Shown: positions 32,602-39,356 of the stretch, piece by piece
How the letters are laid out: the number at the start of each line of letters is the position of its first letter
Position numbering within the stretch: position 1 is the stretch's first letter
Origin: Brevibacillus sp. DP1.3A
Lineage (GTDB): Bacteria > Bacillota > Bacilli > Brevibacillales > Brevibacillaceae
Assembly (NCBI RefSeq): GCF_013284245.2
Contig: NZ_CP085876.1
Coordinates: forward strand, 3,207,001-3,271,000
DNA: 64,000 bases
Reading direction: 5' to 3'
Translations under genes and position numbers: made by a program
The notes under the pieces: generated by a model
The model's input: only the letters and a program-made list of their open reading frames with translations
What the model was told of the DNA's origin: nothing
The model's database searches: none

Positions 32602-33629
32602 AACCTTTCAACAAATGGACGAAAACATTCATGGCACTTACATTGGCAACAGGTCTTGCTGCTTGCGGCAATCAGGCGAGCACCGATACTGGTCAGACGC
32701 AAGCCCCTGCTGATAAAGGAGCGGAGCCGACAGAGCTTACGATTGCGCTCGATTGGTATCCGAATGCTGTACATTCCTTCTTGTATGTCGCAGAGGAGCA
32801 GGGCTATTTCAAAGACGAGAACCTCAAGGTGACCATGCAAATGCCTTCAGACAGCAATGATCCGTTGAAGATGGCGGCTGCGGGTAAAGTAGATTTGGCA
32901 ATCAGCTATCAACCACAGCTCATCCAAGCTCGTGCAGAAGGAGTTCCTGTCGTATCCGTAGGTGCACTTGTTCGTCATCCGTTAAACGTGATCATGACGC
33001 GCCAAGACAGTGGAATCGATACTCCGCAAAAGTTGGCTGGAAAAAATATCGGTTATCCATCACTTCCACTTGATGAATCTATCGTACGTCAAGTTGTGAA
33101 GCATGGTGGTGGCGATGATTCCGGACTGACCTTCACGGATATCGGCTTTGACATCGTCCCAGCGTTGACAGCCAAAAAAGTCGATGCAGTAGTAGGTGGC
33201 TATATCAACCATGAGCAACCAATATTGGAGAAGCACGGCGTTCCAGTCAATGTGTTCAAGCCTTTTGAGTTTGGTGTTCCAGACTACTATGAGCTCGTAT
33301 TGGCGACAAGTGACGAGACTTTGGGTAAAAAGCAGAAAGCTGTGGAAGGTTTCCTGCGTGCGATTGGCAAAGGACAGGACTATGTGAAAAATAATAAGGA
33401 AAAGGCACTCGATTTGTTGTTTACCAAACAGGCTACGGATTTCCCGCTGGAAAAAGACATTGAGACCAAGAGCTTGGATATCCTCATTCCGTTGATGGAT
33501 GCGGGAGAAAAGCCTTTTGGATACCAGACGGCCGAATCTTGGCAAACACTGATTGATTGGATGAAAAAAGAGAAGCTGATAACAACTGACGTCAAAGCAG
33601 AAGAGATTATGCGCGATCTCGTGAAGTAA
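32598..33629 (+). CDS. Pyrimidine-precursor binding lipoprotein (ThiY-type, NMT1/THI5 family)
   Basis: 343 aa with a signal peptide and lipobox LAAC followed by a Gln/Thr-rich linker. The mature domain begins LTIALDWYPNAVHSFLYVAEEQGYF, the signature of the NMT1/THI5-like group, and continues SYQPQLIQARAEGVPVVSVGALVRHPLNVIM. In Bacillus halodurans ThiY binds formyl-aminopyrimidine; operon position supports the same ligand. Overlaps the permease by four bases; last gene of the operon. Confidence 0.9.
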   Translation: MKPFNKWTKTFMALTLATGLAACGNQASTDTGQTQAPADKGAEPTELTIALDWYPNAVHSFLYVAEEQGYFKDENLKVTMQMPSDSNDPLKMAAAGKVDLAISYQPQLIQARAEGVPVVSVGALVRHPLNVIMTRQDSGIDTPQKLAGKNIGYPSLPLDESIVRQVVKHGGGDDSGLTFTDIGFDIVPALTAKKVDAVVGGYINHEQPILEKHGVPVNVFKPFEFGVPDYYELVLATSDETLGKKQKAVEGFLRAIGKGQDYVKNNKEKALDLLFTKQATDFPLEKDIETKSLDILIPLMDAGEKPFGYQTAESWQTLIDWMKKEKLITTDVKAEEIMRDLVK

Positions 33630-33636
33630 TCAGTAA

Positions 33637-33702
33637 AAAGCACCCCCTTTGCACGCTCTTGAGAGTTTACTCTCCATTGGCGAGACAGAGGAGGTGCTTT
33701 CT
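33637..33702 (+). terminator. Terminator of the thiamin operon
   Basis: AAAGCACC pairs with GGTGCTTT ending near 33700, with an inner GAGAGTTTACTCTC hairpin, followed by CTCT. Confidence 0.65.
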
Positions 33703-33718
33703 CTATGATGTCTTCCTT

Positions 33719-35101
33719 TTAGGAGGAGAGGGGAAAACAAAGTTCTGCTGTCATCCCTTTTCCTGAATCGCTTGTTAACAGCAGGTGTCCATGATGAGCG
33801 GAAGCAATCCGTGCAACCATGGGCAACCCGAGACCATGACCATTGTGTAAAGGAGATTTTCTTTTTGACGAATAAGGCAATTCCATCAAGTCAGGCAGCA
33901 TGCTTTGCTCAATGCCTTTTCCGTTGTCAGTGATAATCAAGAGGGCATTGCGCTGGTTGGGTGACACGGTCGTTTGCACGTGGATGTGACAGCCTAATGG
34001 GTTATGCGCGATGCTGTTTTGGACTAGATTCGTGATGGCGCGGACAAGAAGTTTTTCATCGCCCATCACGAGGCACTGCTCAGTCGTGACATCCAGCTCG
34101 ATGGTAAACGTCTCTGCCAAATCATTGTTCAAAAAGTCAGTGACAATTTGCCGCGCAAGTGTCGATAGCCGAAGCGGTTTGGTATGAATGGGCTGCATTT
34201 CGTATTCCAGCATGGAAACGAGATTCAAGTCGCTGACCAGAGACCGGAGCTTTTCTCCTTGCTTTCGAATAATGCTTGCTTTTTGCTGCTGTTCAAAAGG
34301 CACCGCGTCGCTCTCTTCTAATTCACTGGCATACCCGAGCACCATCGATAATGGCGTGCGTATATCGTGGGAGATTCCCGCGATCCAGTTCGAGCGTGCT
34401 TCGTCTCTGGCTTTTAGTAAAGCGTTCTTCTCTTGCAGAAGCGACGATGCATGATTAATGCTTCTAGCAATCCCGCTGAACATTCCCTTTGCCTCGAGAT
34501 GTGTATGCTGATCTTCTGACAGGGCGTGAATCCCGCTAATCAGTGGGCGGATTGCCCGAATGAGTCGAGAGCCGATGAATAGCGAGAGAAGAGCGGCGAG
34601 TAGGATATTTCCGAAAAGCAAAGCCAGTAATCGATACGGCAAATCGCTTATCCAACTGATCGGGAAATGAAACTGGTACTTGGCGAGACTGTCCTTCGGG
34701 TAGCCCACGACGACTAGCCCCAACTCATGCTCCCAAACAAAAACAGGATAGTCCTGTAAGTAATTTCGCGAGAACTGCGCGACTTCTGCCAGAGAATAGG
34801 TGCGGGGCAATTGGTCCGGTATGGCGTAGTCCCAGATCACCTTCCCATCGTTCGCAATCAGCATGGCCCAAGCCTGGCTTTTTTGCAACCATTCTTGTGC
34901 ATTTGGTTCCAACGTATAGTGGGAACTGTTCTTGTGGAGACCTTCTGCCACAGCTTGTGTGACGTGAATGGGAGGAGATCCTTCGTTCATGCCTTTGAAA
35001 ACAAATGTGCCGAGAATGATGTAATTGACGATGAGCAAAAAGACGGCGATCAGGATAGAAGCACCTGTATAACGACGTAAAATTCGTGCGGCTCCATCCA
35101 T
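33719..35101 (-). CDS. Sensor histidine kinase
   Basis: 460 aa. Two membrane helices, at about 14-36 and 155-178, bracket an outside sensor loop of about 115 residues. The phospho-acceptor is H245 in GISHDIRTPLSMVLGYASEL; the N box is NLVQNSIAHNPLG, G1 is DNGKGIE and G2 is GHGLGLPMV. It pairs with the OmpR-type regulator encoded directly upstream and is divergent from an ABC exporter, suggesting it senses an envelope-active compound or peptide. Confidence 0.92.
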   Translation of the reverse strand: MDGAARILRRYTGASILIAVFLLIVNYIILGTFVFKGMNEGSPPIHVTQAVAEGLHKNSSHYTLEPNAQEWLQKSQAWAMLIANDGKVIWDYAIPDQLPRTYSLAEVAQFSRNYLQDYPVFVWEHELGLVVVGYPKDSLAKYQFHFPISWISDLPYRLLALLFGNILLAALLSLFIGSRLIRAIRPLISGIHALSEDQHTHLEAKGMFSGIARSINHASSLLQEKNALLKARDEARSNWIAGISHDIRTPLSMVLGYASELEESDAVPFEQQQKASIIRKQGEKLRSLVSDLNLVSMLEYEMQPIHTKPLRLSTLARQIVTDFLNNDLAETFTIELDVTTEQCLVMGDEKLLVRAITNLVQNSIAHNPLGCHIHVQTTVSPNQRNALLIITDNGKGIEQSMLPDLMELPYSSKRKSPLHNGHGLGLPMVARIASAHHGHLLLTSDSGKGMTAELCFPLSS

Positions 35102-35815
35102 CTACAGCTCTTCCTTTACAAGTAATTTGTATCCGAGTCCTCTTACCGTCAGCAAATATTCAGGAGCGGACGGACATGGCTCGATCTTTTCGCGAATGCG
35201 ACGCATATGAACCATCAGCGTGTTTTCATACCCGTAGTAATCGTCACCCCATACAGATTGGCACAGGGCATCACTCGTGACGATTCGTCCCCGATTTTCA
35301 TAGAGTTTTCGCAAGAGCGCGTGTTCCTTGGCGGTCAAAGCGTATTCGTAGTGATCTCTCGTCACGATTGCCGCCTCCAAATCGATCGTACTGTCACCAA
35401 GCTGGAAAACCGGCAGACGATCAATTTGGGGAGGAGCGTAAACGCGTCGTAAAATGACCAGGAGACGAAGAACGAGTTCGCGCGGCAAAAATGGCTTCAC
35501 GATATAGTCGTCAGCGCCTAGGCCAAGTCCGAGCAATCGATCCTCATCTTCGCCTCTCGCTGACAGAAAAATGACAGGGATTTGCGAGAAACGACGGATC
35601 GAAGTCAAAAGTCCAAATCCATCTCCATCAGGCAGCATGACATCCAGAATCGCCACATCTGGCTTGTCCGAAGTGCATATCACTAACGCCTCTTTACAAC
35701 TACCCGCATGAAAAATACGAGAGAATCCTTCCTTACGCAAAAATCCATCGATCATATTTCTGATTTCAAGCTCATCTTCCACGAGGAGCACTTTTTTCTG
35801 TTTCCACTCTTCCAT
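35102..35815 (-). CDS. OmpR/PhoB-family response regulator
   Basis: 237 aa. The receiver domain has acidic pocket LLVEDELEI and phospho-acceptor D58 in ILDVMLPDGDGFG, with conserved Lys in DDYIVKPFLPRELV. The winged helix C-terminus reads LTAKEHALLRKLYENRGRIVTSDALCQSVWG and TLMVHMRRIREKIEP. The stop codon abuts the kinase start. It probably controls the divergent ABC exporter through the heptamer repeats in the shared promoter region. Confidence 0.93.
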   Translation of the reverse strand: MEEWKQKKVLLVEDELEIRNMIDGFLRKEGFSRIFHAGSCKEALVICTSDKPDVAILDVMLPDGDGFGLLTSIRRFSQIPVIFLSARGEDEDRLLGLGLGADDYIVKPFLPRELVLRLLVILRRVYAPPQIDRLPVFQLGDSTIDLEAAIVTRDHYEYALTAKEHALLRKLYENRGRIVTSDALCQSVWGDDYYGYENTLMVHMRRIREKIEPCPSAPEYLLTVRGLGYKLLVKEEL

Positions 35816-35886
35816 ATTGAATCACCTGTATTTATTATACTCGCTCGATTTGTGTGTTCTACCCACTCGGAGTCGATTTAAGGTTG

Positions 35887-35904
35887 TTGTAAGATTCTTG
35901 TCAG
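35887..35904 (+). promoter_or_regulatory. Candidate response-regulator direct repeat
   Basis: TTGTAAG (35887-35893) and TTGTCAG (35898-35904) are heptamers spaced 11 bp start to start, on the same DNA face, between the divergent regulator and exporter genes. This is the typical geometry of OmpR-family sites. Confidence 0.4.
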
Positions 35905-35967
35905 CTTATCGACGGGTTGGAACTCTATGATTTCGTAGGAGAGACCAACAGATAGGAGCGAGAAAAG

Positions 35968-36879
35968 ATGAATACGGTGATTCGAACGGAAAACCTTTCA
36001 AAACGCTATGGAGGAGCCTATTCCGTCCAGCGGGTGAATCTTGCGGTAGGAGAAGGCGAGGTTTATGGCTTCCTCGGTCCAAATGGTGCAGGAAAATCGA
36101 CGACTCTTAAAATGCTGCTAGGATTAGTCAAGCCGACTGAAGGGAGTGTGTCCGTATTCGGGAAGGATTTTAGTAGGAACCGACTTGAGATTTTGAGTCA
36201 GACGGGTTCCTTGATCGAGGCTCCTTCCTATTACGGTCATCTTACCGGCCTGGAAAATATGCGTGTCATGCAGTGGCTGCGAGATGTCCCGGACAAACAT
36301 GTAGAGAAGGCCTTGCAAATCGTCCGTTTGGAAAAGCAACAGAACAAAAAGGTAGATCAGTATTCTCTCGGGATGAAGCAGCGACTGGGAATTGCTATGG
36401 CTTTGCTGCATTTTCCAAAGCTCGTCATCCTCGATGAACCGACAAACGGTCTGGACCCAGCGGGAATCGGTGAGATTCGGGAATTGATTCAATCGTTGCC
36501 ACATCAGTATGGAATGACCGTTTTGCTCTCCAGTCATCTACTCTCGGAAATCGAGCAAGTGGCTACGTCTATCGGTATTATTCACGGGGGGAAACTGCTG
36601 TTCCAAGGGAGTATGGAGCAACTGCAACGGAATAGTCAGCCTCATGTTTGGATGAAAACGCAGGACAATGAAAAAGCGAGAAGAGTTCTTCAAGAGATGG
36701 AACTTTCTACCAGTCTCCAAGATGGCTACCTGGTCATGGAAGGCATGGGGGATAGAGAGGTAGCGCAGACAAACCGGGCGCTGATTATGGCGGGCCTTGA
36801 TGTTTATCGCATTGAAGAGCACAAAAAAAGCTTGGAGAGTATTTTCCTCTCCCTAACAGGAAAGGAGGGGAGCTTGTAA
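35968..36879 (+). CDS. ABC transporter ATP-binding protein, BcrA/LanF type
   Basis: 303 aa. Walker A is GPNGAGKST, signature YSLGMKQR, Walker B LVILDEPTNGLDP, switch LLSSHLLSEIEQ. The C-terminal extension after residue 220 and the length match bacitracin and lantibiotic self-protection ATPases. It energises export or membrane extraction of a peptide antibiotic with the two permeases encoded next. Its stop codon TAA abuts the permease start. Confidence 0.9.
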   Translation: MNTVIRTENLSKRYGGAYSVQRVNLAVGEGEVYGFLGPNGAGKSTTLKMLLGLVKPTEGSVSVFGKDFSRNRLEILSQTGSLIEAPSYYGHLTGLENMRVMQWLRDVPDKHVEKALQIVRLEKQQNKKVDQYSLGMKQRLGIAMALLHFPKLVILDEPTNGLDPAGIGEIRELIQSLPHQYGMTVLLSSHLLSEIEQVATSIGIIHGGKLLFQGSMEQLQRNSQPHVWMKTQDNEKARRVLQEMELSTSLQDGYLVMEGMGDREVAQTNRALIMAGLDVYRIEEHKKSLESIFLSLTGKEGSL

Positions 36880-37628
36880 TGAGGACACTCTGGCTAGAGT
36901 TTTATAAAATTCGACATAAGCGTTTGTTTCTCATGCTTGTCATTCTTTTGAGCATCGAACTAGCATGGGGGTTTATGGCTGTCAGCATCTCCATGACAAA
37001 AAATCCGGATGCCGCAAAGTGGAGCGCTATTCTGGTCACGATTACAGCCATGAACGGATTGTTTTTGCCGATCGGTTCGGCTGTCATTGTTTCACGGATT
37101 TGTGATATGGAACACAAAGGGCGTACATGGAAGCTTCTGATAGCTGCTTCTGTCAGCCGAAAAGCGGTGTATGCGGCAAAATTCGTTTCTGCTGCTGTTT
37201 TGATGGGGGGGGCCGTCATTCTACAGGCTTTGGCGATCGTTGCATTTGGCATTGGTTATGGTTTAGCGGAGCCAGTCCCGATTGGCATATTACTACGCTT
37301 TGTAGCAGGGACTACGCTGACGAATCTCGTGGTGATTGCTCTGCAACAATGGCTCTCTCTCGCTATCAAAAATCAGGCATTTAGCCTATGCCTCGGGATG
37401 ATCGGGGGATTCATTGGCATGACAGCGGCCTTGTTTCCGCCACAAGTCGGACGCCTTTTCATCTGGTCATACTATGTAGACTTTTCTCCCGTTACGTATC
37501 AGTACGTGAACGAAACCATGCTGTTTACTACACGCGAAGTCGGCGTTCATTTGCCGATCATCGTCGTACTCATGGGCATCGCATTCTACCTTGCTGGGAG
37601 CATTCACGTATCCCGGCAAGACCTATAG
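36879..37628 (+). CDS. ABC permease subunit, LanE/MutE-like
   Basis: 249 aa with six hydrophobic helices and the opening LWLEFYKIRHKRLFLMLVIL, the E/K-rich amphipathic start typical of lantibiotic-immunity and BcrB-type permeases (ABC2-membrane fold). It begins at the last base of the ATPase stop codon. Paired with another permease of the same size directly downstream, as in LanFEG systems. Confidence 0.82.
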   Translation: MRTLWLEFYKIRHKRLFLMLVILLSIELAWGFMAVSISMTKNPDAAKWSAILVTITAMNGLFLPIGSAVIVSRICDMEHKGRTWKLLIAASVSRKAVYAAKFVSAAVLMGGAVILQALAIVAFGIGYGLAEPVPIGILLRFVAGTTLTNLVVIALQQWLSLAIKNQAFSLCLGMIGGFIGMTAALFPPQVGRLFIWSYYVDFSPVTYQYVNETMLFTTREVGVHLPIIVVLMGIAFYLAGSIHVSRQDL

Positions 37629-37640
37629 GGAGGACCTTGT

Positions 37641-38372
37641 ATGCTAATCAAATGTTTGGGAGCAGAATGGGTAAAACTGCGTCGTTCTCGTATTTGGCTC
37701 GTTTTGCTAATCCTTCCTGTTTTCAGTACGCTGATCGGTTTCGCCAACTACTGGATGAACCAAGCGATCCTGCAAAATGGCTGGTACAGCCTGTGGACGC
37801 AGGTGAGCTTGTTCTACGGAGAATTTTTCTTACCCATTCTCATCGCGATCTGCTGTTCGTTCGTGTGCAGACTGGAGCATGCAAATCGTAGCTGGAACGT
37901 GATACTGACAGCGCCTGTATCGACTCCAACGATTTTTATCGCGAAGCTGGTGGTGGTTGGCGTTCTCCTTTTTGTTGTGCAGCTTTTCTTCTTCGTGCTG
38001 TATATTTGCGCGGGCTTCATCGCTGGACTGCACGCACAGTTTTCGTTTCCTCCTGAAGTGTTCGGATGGATCATGCGAGGCTGGCTGGCTTCGCACACCA
38101 TCATCGCCTTCCAACTGTGGCTTTCCACGCGGATACAGAGCTTTGCTGTACCAGTCGGCATTAGTATTTGCACTGTTTTTGTAGGGTTGGGCTTGTATGT
38201 GTCTGGGCTGGGGATGTTTTTTCCTCTGTCGCTTTTAACGATTGGCATGGGCGTGCTCAGTCAAGAGAGTTTGTCGCTAGGAGAGTCGGGGACGTTTGTG
38301 GTCATGTGTGTATTGTTCGTGACGAGTGGCTGTGTACTTGGGATTCGCCGTCTTACGAGAGCGGGCATTTAA
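37641..38372 (+). CDS. ABC permease subunit, LanG/MutG-like
   Basis: 243 aa, six hydrophobic helices, with start ECLGAEWVKLRRSRIW-like amphipathic segment (actual KCLGAEWVKLRRSRIWLVLL). It is a divergent paralogue of the preceding permease and completes a one-ATPase, two-permease exporter. Begins 13 bases after the previous stop, with AGGGAGGA. Confidence 0.82.
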   Translation: MLIKCLGAEWVKLRRSRIWLVLLILPVFSTLIGFANYWMNQAILQNGWYSLWTQVSLFYGEFFLPILIAICCSFVCRLEHANRSWNVILTAPVSTPTIFIAKLVVVGVLLFVVQLFFFVLYICAGFIAGLHAQFSFPPEVFGWIMRGWLASHTIIAFQLWLSTRIQSFAVPVGISICTVFVGLGLYVSGLGMFFPLSLLTIGMGVLSQESLSLGESGTFVVMCVLFVTSGCVLGIRRLTRAGI

Positions 38373-38456
38373 CAGTTTTCGCCACATAAACGGTTTCCCT
38401 TTCTTGTCAAACAACCTTATAATAGAAGGTGAATGCTTGAATGAGGAGAAGTTTCC

Positions 38457-38573
38457 ATGAGCGACAAACACATAAACAAGACGAATAGCAAATGGGTGAT
38501 CTGGGGGTTTATTCTCAGCGTACTCGCTTGTGCTGTGTCTATGGTGATTTTCATCTACGTGATGCGCAACTGA
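38457..38573 (+). CDS. Small single-helix membrane protein
   Basis: 38 aa behind TGAGGAGAAG: a charged, Asn/Lys-rich start (MSDKHINKTNSK) followed by one membrane helix (WVIWGFILSVLACAVSMVIFIYVM) and a short basic end. A TATAAT at 38418-38423 may be its -10. It lies between the ABC exporter and a strong terminator; it could be an accessory subunit or unrelated. Function unknown. Confidence 0.6.
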   Translation: MSDKHINKTNSKWVIWGFILSVLACAVSMVIFIYVMRN

Positions 38574-38593
38574 CAGCACATGATGGCAATGTC

Positions 38594-38626
38594 AAAAAAC
38601 CGCTCGTTTATGAGAGCGGTTTTTTG
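38594..38626. terminator. Bidirectional intrinsic terminator
   Basis: AAAAAACCGCTC (38594-38605) pairs with GAGCGGTTTTTT (38614-38625). Confidence 0.9.
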
Positions 38627-38634
38627 CTGTGGCG

Positions 38635-39177
38635 TTAGCGGGATATCACTGTTATTTTTCGGATGGCTTCTTCTTGGGACAGCTGGTTCAGTTCGGTAAA
38701 GCCAAGGTTGGAAAGCGCAATCGTTTTTCCTTGATAGATGGGATAAACGCCTTGCCAGAGGCCTGCTGTACTGTATAGCTGTGATCCGCTGACTTTACGT
38801 AAAAACAACAAATAATTCCCTTCCGCCAGCGGCCCAGGATATTGTAGGTTGAGCGGACTGGAGGCGTCGGGAAGCGGTTCTACGCCAGTGCTAATCACTG
38901 TTAATAGTCTGGATGCTGTGCCTTTTATGGTCTTTTTTACCTGTAGTCTTTGTGTATAGTTCACGATCTTGCCTTGGGGAATGGTGCGTCCCGTTGGATA
39001 CGCCCGATGGGCACTGTCAACCCACGCGATGACGATCAAGTCACACTTTTTGACGAGCTCCGCAAGGGAAGAATAGGGGGAGGGATCTACTTGTACACGC
39101 CCGATGTCGGTTTGGGCATGGACGGGGAATGAAAAGGCGCAGAGAAGTGACAAACTGAGCAGCAATCGATAGAACAT
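38635..39177 (-). CDS. Hypothetical secreted protein
   Basis: 180 aa from the ATG following GGAGGAAATG; the longer reading to 39198 lacks a site. A signal peptide (FYRLLLSLSLLCAFSFPVHA-Q) precedes a compact mature domain: SLAELVKKCDLIVIAWVDSAH, YTQRLQVKKTIKGTASRLLTV and EGNYLLFLRKVSG. This looks like a small beta-barrel of the type found in secreted proteins that also carry YTF-RV-VLKG strands. No named family recognised. Confidence 0.65.
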   Translation of the reverse strand: MFYRLLLSLSLLCAFSFPVHAQTDIGRVQVDPSPYSSLAELVKKCDLIVIAWVDSAHRAYPTGRTIPQGKIVNYTQRLQVKKTIKGTASRLLTVISTGVEPLPDASSPLNLQYPGPLAEGNYLLFLRKVSGSQLYSTAGLWQGVYPIYQGKTIALSNLGFTELNQLSQEEAIRKITVISR

Positions 39178-39356
39178 GAAACCATTTCCTCCAAACAAAA
39201 GAAGTCTTGAAGGTAGTATGAACGGAATGGGGATCGTTCATGCCTGTAGGGTTTTAGTATAATGGTAATATTCAGAATAAATAGAATACGCGCTATCATG
39301 ATGGCGTACTGTGATTTGTTGGTTGAAATCGCCCAGACTATGACAAGGAGGTTATC

